DNA of 64,000 nt from Taiwanofungus camphoratus (Eukaryota > Basidiomycota > Agaricomycetes > Polyporales > Taiwanofungaceae): contig CP021220.1 in assembly GCA_003999685.1 (NCBI GenBank), positions 3,596,001-3,660,000 on the forward strand, in the 5' to 3' direction. Below the pieces are notes generated by a model. That model was not told where the DNA came from, searched no databases, and saw nothing but the letters and a program-made list of their open reading frames with translations. This document shows positions 22,619 to 35,280 of this stretch, piece by piece. The position numbers and the translations under genes were made by a program. How positions within the stretch are numbered: position 1 is the first letter of the stretch; each line of letters starts with the position of its first letter.

Positions 22619-22795
22619 CAGTCAACTCCCTCTTAACCCATACCCCCTGGGTGGAAGCTACGAGCTATGGGTTATCAGGGAGTATGGGTTATGGGGAGAC
22701 TATTGCACCACACAAAGCAATTTGATGGATCGGAAAAGCTATGGGTTTAGAGGGAGTATGGGTTTTGAAGGTATGGGTTAAGAGGGAGTTGACTG
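22619..22795. mobile_element. MITE with 26-bp terminal inverted repeats and TA target duplication
   Basis: The left end reads CAGTCAACTCCCTCTTAACC and the right end is its reverse complement; 26 terminal bases match perfectly. A TA dinucleotide flanks each end (22617-22618 and 22796-22797). The 177-bp body has no coding capacity and repeats a TATGGGTT-type unit several times. TA duplication plus CAGT-type ends fit the Tc1/mariner, pogo-like superfamily. It would need a transposase in trans. The perfect ends suggest a fairly recent insertion. Confidence 0.9.
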
Positions 22796-23388
22796 TAGTT
22801 ACCTGCGTTTTTCCTGATGGCCGCCTGGTGTGATAAAATATCCCGCTTTTAGGTTGGCATTATGCAGAGACTAGCAGATAATTAGTGAGACTCGAATGCA
22901 GTTCCTCCAGTCGTGTACCGTGAGTATGGTATACGCTACTTAATTGCCGCGGCCCTGATTTCTTGTATTTGCTCACAGGCAGCGATTTTGGCAGCCTGAG
23001 CTACTAGGATCTCGTGTACTTGGACCACTTTGGTCCTACAATAACTGTGTCACTGAGGGTCTCCGGGAGTGGCAATTCTTCGTCCTTCTTTCACGCCTTC
23101 TAAGTTCATTTACGATCGAACTGGCAATTGTATATACTCAATGACTTCGTCAAGACTCAGTCTGACGTTCAATTCTGTATCTTGCACTCACGTGTTGATC
23201 AGATAATGGCTCTAGTCCGAAGTTACCTGCTGAATCTCCATTAATCGTGTACATGCCATGTATCTCGCTCTTCCTTCTATAATTTGTCGGCTGCTCATAG
23301 AGATTATTTTAGGACCTGTGTCGCCAAGATAAGCCAGCTCTCTCAGGCTGTACGTGTCTGAATCTATTGAAATGTCTATTTACGCTCG
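22796..23388. other. Gene-free stretch upstream of the monooxygenase relic
   Basis: It may hold decayed upstream coding sequence of the monooxygenase, but I cannot read it with confidence. Confidence 0.4.
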
Positions 23389-23911
23389 TGCATATTCTGA
23401 AAGCTACAATATTGTTTACCTACCGCTGGATAGCTACGCTAAAGGACAGATTGCGTTGATGGGAGATGCAGTAAGAATTCTGATTTTGTCATGATGCCCA
23501 ATGATAGCGATGGCACCAGGCACACGGAATGCCGCCTCATATGGGGCAGGTGCTGGTCAAGATGTTGAAGACGCCTACCTTCTTTCTCAATTACTCGGCC
23601 ATCCCCAGACGACGGCATCCAACATAGAGGTGATGTACCCATATTGACTACACATCAACCTTTCACTGAAAAAAATTCCTTAGAGTGTTTCTGCAGTTTA
23701 TGACCATGTCTATCGGCCCCGCGCTCAAATGGTCTGGGACAGAAGCATAATAGCTGGATAAATATATGATGGATACGAAAAGCACGGCCAAAATGCAGAA
23801 GGCGTGCAGCGAAGCCTCGCAGGATTACGGGATTTCGTCTGGCATCATAATCCAGATGATGATGTGCAATTAGCGATAAACTGGCTGACGGAGACTGCAG
23901 CATTCACTTGA
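23389..23911 (+). pseudogene. C-terminal relic of an FAD-dependent monooxygenase (salicylate hydroxylase-like)
   Basis: Readable pieces are NIVYLPLDSYAKGQIALMGD (the GD motif that contacts FAD ribityl), AMAPGTRNAASYGAGAGQDV, EDAYLLSQLLGHPQTTASNI, VYDHVYRPRAQMVWDRS and FVWHHNPDDDVQLAINWL, in family order. A phase-0 intron between the third and fourth piece (GTGATG at 23633 to TTAG) still looks normal. However, the join after GDA is out of frame with the next piece, and a TAA at about 23757 interrupts the last exon. No N-terminal Rossmann GXGXXG part is found upstream. It is a host enzyme gene that has decayed. Confidence 0.65.
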
Positions 23912-24103
23912 CATCGGCGCTCCCGAAACTCGCCTTATGTCAATGTAACATGTATTGTAAAATATGAATTGCGGTTGGAACTTATCCAACCTGAGACTGA
24001 ATGGCCGCAAAAAGAGCTTCATAATTGGCCCGGGTGGGCTAGAGCACTATAATTGTACAATGGTCGCACACGTACTAGATACAATACAATGGAAAACGAA
24101 TTA

Positions 24104-24597
<494 letters not shown>

Positions 24598-24802
24598 CTT
24601 GCAAAGAAATACTATTGATGAACTCGAATGAAAAGATCTCAACACAGATAATAAAGGATGACTGAGGTTCGGACAGTCACGTCAAACGCGTTCAAGCGAT
24701 GTATATACCTCGCATTTGCATCTATTTGGTTGATTCACGTGACCATTCAGCACCTGCCGACAGTCACTGGGAGCAACTCTACCTAGAACGTTTCGCAGGA
24801 AC

Positions 24803-25548
24803 ATGTCTATTACCCATCTTACTTCGGCTTCTCAGCTTGATGGCATTCTGGCGAAATCGAAGGACAAACTCTCCGTAAGCGTCCCAGGTATACTTGCAGT
24901 CTTGGCTCCTGATCTTGGCCATTGTTGACGGCCGCAAACCTAGGTGATCGACTTCCATGCGACATGGTAACTTTCTCATTGGTCACTTGCGCTTCCATAC
25001 TGACAATTCAGTCGTAAGGTGTGGTCCCTGCCACGCAATAGCACCTACATTTGAGGCGCTCTCGAGACAATATGAGAATGTGAATTTTTTGAAATGTGAT
25101 GTTGAAGCAGCCAGAGATGTTGCAAGCATATACCGAGTCTCTGCTATGTCAGTCATTTTTGTACCTGTATGGTATTGGACTAATGAACTGAAAAATGCTT
25201 CGCTCCTCAGGCCAACATTCGTCTTTCTGAAGGGGAGTACAAAGGTCGATCAAGTCCGGGGTGCCAATAAAGCGTGAGCTATATGTTTATGTCAATTGTG
25301 CCCTATCTCATGTTTCATGTTTCATTGATCTGCCTCTTAGTGGGCTCGAAAATGCAATCCGTCGACACTCTTCGAATACCTCCAACGGAGCGTTCAGTGG
25401 CAAGGGACAGACATTGGGTGACACGTCTTCGTCAATGCCTCAAGGAGAGACTTTAGGCCTATTTTCGCAATTCAACAAGTTGGATCCACAGGTGAAGGTA
25501 CTCTTGTATCTGCTCGCTGGGTATCTCTTGTTCTGGTATTTGAAGTGA
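24803..25548 (+). CDS. Thioredoxin with C-terminal membrane anchor
   Basis: Exons 24803-24874, 24944-24966, 25019-25147, 25211-25273 and about 25341-25548. The protein starts MSITHLTSASQLDGILAKSK; the active site WCGPC is complete, and its Trp codon is assembled across intron 2. PTFVFLKGSTKVDQVRGANK carries the conserved cis-Pro loop. After the thioredoxin fold (about 105 residues) comes a Ser/Gly-rich linker and a C-terminal hydrophobic segment VKVLLYLLAGYLLFWYLK, which ends the protein. This is a tail-anchor layout, with the thioredoxin domain facing the cytosol on the ER or mitochondrial outer membrane. Fungal thioredoxins with TM tails are known, but the exact membrane is inference. Confidence 0.9.
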
Positions 25549-25923
25549 GGAATGTCTGCGATATTATTACTATGAGCGATACGTCATGTTGCCATTGGAG
25601 GACACCGTTCTTACAACTATCTGTACAAGTCATTCCGTATCATCGCCGGCTGGTTGTACTCGCACGTTCCGACAATTAGTTACTAGTACTACTATATGCA
25701 TCAGTATCATTCATAAAACGACGTTACTGCCAGGTACGGTCACGTGCCCTGAGCGCGCAATGCTGCAACTTGAGGCCTTTCTTGCTTGCATTGCTGCAAA
25801 TGACGGCCACTGTTCTGCCTGGCACTAACTTCCAGCTGTCGGCAGCCAGGTTTACTTCCGACTTGGATTGATTCTAGGCTCCAAACTTGACCGTCTCAAC
25901 CTTACATGAGAAACAGACCTTAA
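25549..25923. promoter_or_regulatory. Upstream region of POM152
   Basis: 375 bp between the thioredoxin 3' end and the POM152 start codon. No coding signal; no clear TATA box. Confidence 0.4.
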
Positions 25924-28900
25924 ATGTCTTCTCAACCAAATCCTACTCACTCGGAAGCACCGTCTTCCGTCCCAAGGCCCCGCATTCCCGAGGATTTCCT
26001 AGATGTACCATCACAACGTCTTTATCTACTCAGTCTTGGTGCTCTTCTTCAGGTATGCTTCTCCCAGCTTCCTATTCTACCTGGGCAGTATGGATGAGGC
26101 TTCATCTTTTCTGAGGAAACTACCGTGCGCAGTGTTGCCGGTGCTTACTGAGGAAAAGTAGATGAGATGCTTCATCCATGCGCTCACGCAATAGGCATTC
26201 TTAGACTCCCAATCCTGACATCAGATGACAGGCAATCAAGGTTTTCGATTTCTTGCAATATTTAATCTCAAAAGACAACGAGGGATCATTTGGTCGAAAA
26301 TGGTTCATAGTCGACTTTCTGTACTGCATCTGTCTTGCAGTTCTACGCATCCCAAGGCTAAGGTACAGCAAGTCGATGGTGACTCTACAAATCGTCTCTT
26401 TGTGGATTCTCGATGGCTTGATGTTTGGGGGAATTGTTTTGAACGTCGGTGGGCACTCCTGGATTGGAATTCCTTCAGTTGGATTCTCCAGTATGTACAT
26501 GTTCACTCTATTCAAAGCAGGTAAACAGTGGTCGTGAATTGACAGTGTAACTAATGTAATCTAGATCATGCTGAGATCACGTCCACGCCTCGGGCATCTA
26601 GCCTATGGGATCTGATACCTACCCTTGGACTAGGTGTGTTACTGGGCGCCAGCCGCAAAAATGATGTGCACTTGCTGGGACAGCATACTGTTCGCATGTC
26701 CCCCATCAGCACCGCTCAGATGAATCCGTACGGGGAAACCTTTTGTCTCGCGGAACCAGGACACAGCGTCCTCATACCTATCCTTCTAAATAACACGAAC
26801 CCATCAAGTGTGCGATACTCGCTAATACCTCTCGGCTTCGTAGAGGGATCTTCCGAGAAGGAGAAGCCAAAAACAGGAAGTAGTAACGTCGGTTTAGGCA
26901 AAATCGAATATTTCGAGGTGTCCGCGAAAGAACTTAAGGCAATCGAGAATGCTCGATCTGAAGGACTTCAAGTAGCTCGCACGGCGGCTTCTCAGCATAG
27001 CTCAGACGACTATGATGAATACGATGACGAAGATGAGGCCGAAGATATATCTACGTCTCACAAATCTCCTTCGCTGCAGAAGACACAAGGCTTAGTGCAT
27101 ATTCGTCTGAATAAACCTGGCACGCTACACCTCGAACGCGTGCTCGATGCTTCGAATATCGAGGCTCGTCTGGTCTATCCAAACTCAGTCACTGTAGTCC
27201 CCTGCCCTCGCGCAGAGTTCACAGACAATGGCATCGCCGTTCCAGGAGAAGATATCCGTTGTGCGCCACCCGGACTGGCGAGTGGTGCCGGTGAAGAGCT
27301 CAACCTTCAAATTCATATTTTTGGAGTCCCTCCGTTGAGCTTGCGCTGGTCCAAGGAAATTGATGGAAATAGAGAATCATTTATGGTGGAGGGTATTGAA
27401 AGCAGCGGACACGCTCATCCTCATTCGGCAGAAGAAGGACGCAAACTGGCAAGCGCACGAGGCTTTAGGGTACCAGTGGATCTGAAAATCCCGCTTACTG
27501 TCTCTCTCAATGCTCTTGGAACACATTCATACGTTCTGGAGTCGGTTGTGGATGCTATTGGCAACGTAGTCCAGGCAGGCTTGGCTGTGGCTTCGGATCC
27601 ACTGTCCGTACATGCTCCACACAACATTGATGCAACTCATGACAGGATTGGCTCACTGGAAAACAACAAGTCTACATCATCCCGCTCGGTGACAGTTCTC
27701 CGTCGTCCGAGTGTACTGTTCCAGAATTGTGGACCTGGCAACCCTATGTCTCTACTCATCGGCTCAGAAGCTCCGTTAGCAATATTGGCAAAGGATGCTG
27801 ACTTACGAGATGCGCCTTGGGAAGTCAGCGTTGAATACCAGCCACCTTGGGCAGAGGAGGGCAACAAGATTAGCGGCAAACGGTATAAACCGTGGACCAA
27901 GACTATACAAACTCACAAGGACAAAAAAGAATTGATTGTACACGCGAGCGCACCAGGGGAATATACAATTCTCGGGGTCAAGGGAAAGCACTGCGAAGGT
28001 GACATCTTGAGTCCAGATACTTGCAAAGTCGTAGAGCGGCCTCTGCCGACTGCTGAGATCGAATGGAAGAAAATTCATGAATGGTGAGATCTGCATTTCC
28101 AACACTTCCCAGGACATCTAGCCTGTTGTTGATGCTAGCTTTACCAGTTCTGGAGACATAGGCGTTTCAGCTTCTCTCGTTCTCCATGGCACTCCACCAT
28201 TCCAAGTTTATTATCGCATACAACGTGACAATGAACCGCCCCGAGAGCTTTCCAAAACCTTCGCTACCTCTCGTGGTGAGATCACGATCCAACCTGAACG
28301 CAGTGGACGCTATGTCTTCAAATTCGTCCAAATAAGCGACGCCAACTATCAGAAAGTCGATTTGAAGAGCCCTAGCATTGACCAGGTGGTACATCCCCCA
28401 GCGTTCGCTGAGTTTTCGAATAGTATACCGGGTGGCGGAGGAAAGAAAAAAATCAACAGTTGTTCTGGTAGCATGGTGGATGTGGACGTTGATCTCCGGG
28501 TGAATACCACTTTGTATGAGAAAGCTTCGTAGGCTGACGTCTCCGTGTAGGGAACAGGACCATGGAATCTTAAGGTCCAAGTTGTCGGTCCTAAAGGTTC
28601 GGACATTGTACAAATCCCAGGCATCACCTCCCCGAGGAGAATGCTTCGATTGCCCATTCCTAAAGCAGTCGATAAAGAAGGCGGTTCTTTTGAAATTGAT
28701 CTTGGTGGGTGCTGGTTAAGTGCAGATGTAAGACTAAATATCTGAAGATTTATTTAACCGATGTCGTGGTCAAGTGAGTGTCGAGGATGCGTATGGATGT
28801 AAACGTGCTCTATCGGTGCCAGGCATTATGGTGAATGTGCGAAGAGTCCAGGTGAGATCCTTCATCCGAAGGCACTTATGCAACAACGGCTTATACGTAG

Positions 28901-30805
28901 TTCTTTGCCATCTCTCATAGCCCACGGCACGATTTTATGGTCAAGGGGACAGGCGCAACATCACTGTTTTGGATCATGAGCATGCAAAACTACCGCTTCG
29001 CTTGACGGGTGATGGGGTAAATCCGCTAGCTATTTACTTCAACTGTCATCTACTGATAGTAGGTAGCCGTGGCATCTCAAATACCGGAGGGCGGAGATAC
29101 CCGCTCAAGTTCATACTGCCACACTTGCTTCGCCTAACGACGATCTCCGTGTGACACAAAAGGGTCTCTATGAGATTCTCGAGGTATGTCATTCGTGTCA
29201 CATTGCCGAGGTCCAAGGAGTGTATACTCAATATCTAACCTCTAGGTAGCAGATTCGCAGTGTCCTGGGTCTGTCATTGCAACCGATGCAACGTATCAAG
29301 TCAATCACATACCCAGGCCCTCTGCAAGGCTTACATCAGAAATTCAGGCCATCTATGAGCCTTACAATGGATCGCACATCCTGCAACCAATTTGCGAAGG
29401 TGTCAACGATCACGTTGACCTTGAACTTACTGGTAAGAAGCCAGTCCTATCCTTACTGGTTCGTGAGCTCATATGAAAGTCACCGCAGGTCGACCACCCT
29501 TTCAGATCATGTACAACATCGCAAGGGACAACGAGATGGGTGGCACGAAAATACTTGATCAACCGACATTCAGTAGCATCCAGCCGCGCACAAGCTTCCA
29601 ACTGCATACTAACGAAGCCGCTCGTATTTACTATGAGGTGAAGCAGATCGGTGACGCGGCTTATCCCCTAGTAAAGAATAAGAATGCAGTGATCCCTCGC
29701 TCCGAGCGTCTCCTCTTTGAACAGCAGGTGCTTATGCGACCCACTGCGCGGTTCAAAAATCACAATAGGATATCTTATTGCCTCAACGACGCACTTGTCC
29801 CTCACGATGCCGCAGGTCCAGACGGTCTGATTACATTGGAGGGCACGCCGCCATTCCATCTCCAGTTGTCAGTCAGGAATTTGGCCACCAGTGAAACTTA
29901 CACGGAGATGGTTGAATTGCACGATTCGTCATGGAAGCTCCATATACCATCGTACACGTTCCGTTCCGTCGGGCCGCATTTAGTCACTATCGAATCTGTA
30001 CGGGATGCATCTAATTGCGAGCAAACAGTGCCAGATACTTTGCATAGATCAATATGGGTGGACGTCGCAGAGACTGCTGCGATCGTTCCGTTCGATAGAA
30101 GGGAAGACTTCTGCGTCGGCGATGCTATACAATTCCAGTTGGAGGGTACGCCACCATGGGCTATCGGGTACGTTATTCTTCTAGCGGTCAAGCTGCGTCA
30201 CTGATATACGGACAGTTATCGCGTCAACGGAAAGTCGTTAATTCAAGATGCTAAGATTTCTCCCTTCTCTATTGTGCAACAACAATCCGGAGAGTTCGCT
30301 ATAACATCCATAGCGCATCAGCAAAAACTGTGTAAGACAGCAGTGACTGATCTGCGATATACAGTGCATCCTCTCCCCTCTGCACGAGTTGGTCATGGCA
30401 AGAGGATTGTACAGGATATCCACGAAGGTGAGTTCTTTCGTCAGATCCCATCTTGCTGTGTCCACATAAAAGAACGCTTTTTGCAGGAGATCAGGCTGAG
30501 ATTATCTTCACTCTCATTGGAGAGCCACCATTCACTTTCACGTACCAACGGACCGAGCTGAGCCCGAAGAAGGGTGCTCAAGGCAAGGTTTTGGAGACAC
30601 ATACTGTCTCAGGTGTCACCACCAAGGAGTATTCCATATTCTCCGCCTTAGAAGGTGTGTCCGTTATCCGTTCTGTGTCTATCGACACAATCTCAACAAA
30701 GTTTTGTCGACTTCAGGAACCTGGACGATCACATCTATCTCTGATCGTTATTGTCGGTATCCGCCAGCTCAACCCGACGGTCTGACAGAAAAATCGAGAC
30801 ATTGA
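25924..30805 (+). CDS. POM152: Nucleoporin POM152, nuclear-pore membrane ring protein
   Basis: Pom152 forms the luminal ring of the nuclear pore. Exon 1 starts MSSQPNPTHSEAPSSVPRPR. The next exons hold three hydrophobic segments (YHNVFIYSVLVLFF region, WFIVDFLYCICLAVL, TLQIVSLWILDGLMFGGIVL). The long exon from about 26564 to 28085 opens the luminal part with LLGQHTVRMSPISTAQMNPY and ETFCLAEPGHSVLIPILLNN, a strong family signature. Downstream exons repeat Ig-like modules around GTPPF, GEPPF and EGTPPW cores (VSASLVLHGTPPFQVYYRIQ; GLITLEGTPPFHLQLSVRN). The last exon (from about 30716) reads GTWTITSISDRYCRYPPAQP and stops at 30803-30805. There are about 12 or more exons; middle borders are approximate. 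Confidence 0.93.
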
Positions 30806-31085
30806 ACTCTTGCACTTTGACTGACTATGCACCAAGGTGTCATCATCTCAATAGGATAGCTTTGTATCTCTAGGTATATTACTGCTTTGAACATTGCTCT
30901 TTTTCATTCGAAGAGTTAGATGCTCAACTCGATTCCTGGAAACCTAAGTTTCACTGACCCTGCATGTTGTCTAAATCATTCAAAGCCGAGGAAGGACTGA
31001 GGGGTCATCCATCATCCATAGACTGGACCAGAAAATTTTACATTGAATTCTTACTTTAAGGATGTGTATGCAGCTATGGGGTGTT

Positions 31086-32357
31086 TTATACCTGAGCAGA
31101 AGAGATGTAGAACCACTTGGAAACTAACCACACGAAGATTAGATACAACGACATAGCGGGACCGAAGGAATACTCACTAGCAGGCTCAATGGGAGCAGGA
31201 GGCTTCCTGGAATCAGGAGGAAGACTCGTGTAAACGGGGTCGTTCTTGCTGACATGTCCAGGCGAATTCGGCACGGTGATATTGCGACTAAGGATATTGC
31301 TCAGTCGTGAAATATAAAGGAAGGAAACATAAACCAACATGGACAGGTCGTAAGAGGGCGTCTTCGCAGGGCTCTCTCCGCTGGCGAGGCGGCGCCAGGC
31401 CTCGTGGCACTCGTGGATGATCTCCGTCGCATACTTCTTGTTCTTGGCCTCGCCAGAGAAAGCGAACTGGTTCTCAGGCTTGCCATCGGGGATCTTGTAA
31501 ATCCTTATAGACCAAAGCACGTCAAATTCGCAAAATCGCCGTGGAAAGAGATGTACATACCTGAACCACTCGTTGGTCGCGCGAACCAATCCCGGAAGGT
31601 GTCTCTCAACGTCCTCAATGTCGTTCAATTTGGATGCAAGAGGATCCTGGACGTCGACGACTAGGACTTTCCAGTCGGTCTCACCCTCATCAAGGAGTGC
31701 CATGATGCCGAGAACCTTGACTTGCTTGATCTGGCCAACATAGCCAACCTGTTCACCGATCTCACAGACATCCAGCGGGTCGTTGTCACCCTGCGCCTTC
31801 GTCTCGGCATGAGTCTGGGTTGGGTCCTCCCAAGTCTACACGTTCCGGCAACAGTAACACGATGTATGTTCATTATGCAGAGTGGAGATGAAAATTTTGC
31901 CACGTAAGGCAATTCTTACCTGAGGGAATGCACCGTAGTTCCAGATGTAGCCGTGGTGAGGGAAGCAGTTGCGCACGTAGCGCAAGCGGCCTTTCTTGAT
32001 GTCCTGCTTGATGGGGTTGAACGGCTCCTCCTTAGAGATTTCCATCTTAGCGTTGGTCCACCGAGGGACCTCGACGATCATGTTCAGGATGCCATTGTTT
32101 TGGTCGGCGAAGAGGGGAACGTCGTGCCAGGAAGAGACGACGTTACCGTCCTTTTCGAGAAAAACGCGGTGCTCTGACAACCGCCAGGAGCGGAAATGGG
32201 GATAAGACTAATCTGATCAGTTGGAAGTGTCAGTGAATACACTTACCAAGGGTGTTTGGAGCACCGACGAGGCGTGTAGTGTATTCTGCGGAGAGTAGCG
32301 AGCTCAACGGCGGTAACAACAACCTCAGGGAAGGAATGCAGAGGGCTCACGGGTCAT
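31086..32357 (-). CDS. IPP1: Soluble inorganic pyrophosphatase (family I)
   Basis: This enzyme hydrolyses pyrophosphate to phosphate, pulling biosynthetic reactions forward in the cytosol and nucleus. The first exon is seven bases (ATG ACC C, from 32357), joined to [13 protein letters not shown] and then [20 protein letters not shown], with the conserved [20 protein letters not shown] and [20 protein letters not shown]. The Asp-rich metal site is [14 protein letters not shown], followed by [20 protein letters not shown]. The substrate-binding Lys stretch is [20 protein letters not shown] last small exon gives [10 protein letters not shown] after a 5'-GTGAGT intron. Length and motif order are those of yeast IPP1. 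It converges on POM152. Confidence 0.96.
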
Positions 32358-32706
32358 GATGGTGGTGGTTGATAAGAGACGGGCGTGATGGGACAGACGT
32401 CGAAGCGCTGCACTCATTCACCTGCCAGCAATGGAGTTATAAAGAGATGCCTCTTGGCCAAATCCGATGCCCGCCTCGGGCGATTATCATCTTCGCCTAG
32501 ATAAAATCTGTTCTGCATTTATGTATCTCACGGTCACTCAGAAAGGTAGACGAAAGGACACCACACATTCAATCAAGTACTCCTAAAATACATACACCAG
32601 TAATAGTACATGTAACAAGACATCACCATGGTCTATGACGATCACCTACATATAGAATACATGTAAAGGCTGCCGATGCCACCGTTGAGTGATCGTTCAT
32701 CTCGCC
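32358..32706. other. Gene-free stretch
   Basis: Promoter of the pyrophosphatase gene and 3' flank of the GCP4 gene. Nothing else recognised. Confidence 0.5.
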
Positions 32707-35072
32707 CTAGATGAGCCCTCCTTGCTTTAAGATCTCTTCGCTACTAGCTGGATTCCCCCCGGTGTTCATTTGAGGCTTCGAGAAGCCGCCATTGAAGTCT
32801 AGACGCAACAGCAGCCGCTCGACATGTCGGCGTACCTCCTCCTGCCCCTCCAGGCGCTTGCCTCGCCTTGGTCGCATGAATGTGTGGAATCCGGACGTGT
32901 TCGCCATGCTCACACTGTATAGCATTGACTTCGATGCGTCCGCAGCCGCTGAGAAAGGTTGTTGTGTTGTCGACAGAGACAGCTGCTCGTAAAAAGATCC
33001 TAGGAGCGTATGCAGCGTCTGTCGTACAATTCAAGGTTTGAGCTACGTATAAGACAAGTTCGGAAATACATACCTCGTTGATATCAGCAACTATCGCATG
33101 TCGCTCTTTCACCATCTCACCCACTCTATCTCCGCCAGCAGCTAAGCTACCTTCAAACAGCAGCGCGGGAAGTATGTCCCCACCCCATCTCTCCACCTGC
33201 GCCACGAAGCGTTCGCAGATCTCGAGGATCATGCGTATGATCGCAGTGAGGGCAGGATTGGACAACAAGCTACCAGTGAGTAATCGTTCGAGGTAAGTGG
33301 TATGAATGTTCCGTAATGTCGTGAAATCCAGCTGGGACGACGCGGGCGACGAAGCATTTGAAACGTTGCTAAGAGACGTTGGGATACTGGATGCAGAGTG
33401 CGAGACCCCAATTTGCGTAGCGGGCGTATCGGTTCCAGGCACAGGTTGACTACCTTGCCTGCCCAAGCCTGACGTTTTCTCAAGAAGCAGTCCTTTCAAC
33501 CTCCTGAATTCCACCTCCACTACATCCGTCATCACATATCCCAGTAACGTGTCCAGAAACCAGCTCATCTCCCGCACTACTCCCCACCCACATCTCAAGA
33601 GCCCCTTTCGGACTTCGAGATCTTCCACTGTCCCACCCTCTCCCAGTCCTGTCCACCGTCGCCGCGCACGCTGTGAGTTGGACAATGACGTCCAGCAGGT
33701 GTGGATGCGAGTGTGTGTTTTGCGAAGAGCAGACAGGAAAGCAAAAAGGGCACCATAGATCTGCAGATCTGACGCATGTAGAAACAGGTCGAGAGGCCAG
33801 GAAACGGTGTATGTTAGTAGAAGGGGTGTGCCGAGTAGGAGATCATCAAAAGCAGTGGGATCGGAAGTACGGGAGAGGGACACGGAGAGATCTTTGGTGG
33901 GGCCGGTGGCAAGAGAGGGGAGTAAGGGGCGAAGAGGCCCTGATGGCAGATGGAAGCGGAGATGGGTGAGGGTCGGGTCGTGCTGAGCTGTGGTGCCCAG
34001 GGAAGCACGAAGAAGGGCAAGATGCAGGTCTTGTTCTCGAATCATGGTCGTGAGGCCTGACCGGCCTGTCAGACGACTAATTTTGAGGCGTTCGATTTCC
34101 CTGATTAGGGAGAGAGCAAACTCTCCATTTCGGAGCAGGAAATAATTCGCTCTGGCACGAGAAGTCAACTTCTGAGGATAAGCATATGTAAACGACTCAC
34201 AATGACTCCACGGCGACTTCAACATCCCTGTGGGTCAGTACGTTGAGCCAGAGCCATTCACTGACGGCCGTTCTGATATCAGCAATGACACGGTCAAATG
34301 CGTATTGATCTTGTGGCAGTACCGATTCTAGCATCTTGGTGTGCTCCATAGCCAGACTCCGTGGAAACTGTCGTTCCCATCTCGCCGCCTTCACGGTGCC
34401 GATTGCTCGACCAACGTATGCTATGGAATCCCGTGATTGGGCAGAGAGACAAGATGGAACCGAGCCTTCAAGTAATGTGTACTCCTTCGAAGCCAGAGGG
34501 TCTTTTTCCGTCAATGAGCCATGAATCAAGAATGCTTGCAGCTGGGCGATCCAGACGCGTTGCACGGCCTGACAAAGCCGGGAGTAAATAGATGCTATAC
34601 GGTGTATTCCGGTGTGTGAGCGTGTCAGAAGAAGGTCAATCAAGGGGCCCGGCTCCCAGTGTTGTTCACTTTGTAGCTCGTCGACGAGTGACTCTAGAGC
34701 AGCTAATGGCGCGTCCCATTCTGCGAACGTTGCCCGTATAGAAGATAAAGGCACAAAAGACCCACTTGCGACTAGACTGCTGTCGCGTTTCAAAACCTTT
34801 GCTTCAGTGTCTACCACAAGATTTTCGTATTCATCTTTCAGGATCTGGTTCAGTGTTGCACAGAGCGCCGAGATGTAGCGCGACTGAGAGCGTGAGAGCA
34901 CTGAGCATGCTTCCTTTATTTTGCGATATCGGACGGCAATCTGTCCCAGCGATTCTAGACATTGCTGCTCGCCAGGATGCAATAAAGGCGTGAATGCTGG
35001 ATGGACGGTATGATCTGTGGGGAAAAGCGAAGAAGAATGACCAGCAAGGACTAGGAGAACCTCTGCAATCAT
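32707..35072 (-). CDS. GCP4: Gamma-tubulin complex component 4 (GCP4, Spc97/Spc98 family)
   Basis: GCP proteins form the gamma-tubulin ring that nucleates microtubules at spindle pole bodies. The start MIAEVLLVLAGHSSSLFP matches the GCP4 N-terminus, followed by QQCLESLGQIAVRYRKIKEA. The first intron (after VAVESL, GTGAGT near 34199) joins to KLTSRARANYFLLRNGEFAL. The C-terminal GRIP2 domain shows TYTVSWPLDLFL, DLQIYGALFAFLSALRKTH and REMSWFLDTLLGYVMTDVVE, the gamma-tubulin-binding half. A second intron (after DINE, GTATGT near 33073) leads to the last exon with LHTLLGSFYEQLSLS, ending RLDFNGGFSKPQMNTGG to a TAG at 32707-32709. It is about 750 residues, near the usual length. Confidence 0.9.
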
Positions 35073-35280
35073 AACCAGAGCATCCACTTGTATAGTCAGG
35101 CAAGGAAGAAAATATGCAACATGAAGTATGCTCACCAATGTCTGGAATTTCCCTAAACCGAGTCCTTACGAAGTTGGCATCGCGCGTCGCGGGTTGCCTG
35201 TCGTAAGTAGTCTCGTGACCAGCGCGCTGCGGCAGGCCCGACCTCTGGATAACGCCGATCGCTGCACTCACCTTCCTGCC
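35073..35280. promoter_or_regulatory. Bidirectional promoter of GCP4 and the TBC gene
   Basis: Only 208 bp separate the two start codons, so core promoter elements must be shared or overlapping. Confidence 0.55.
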
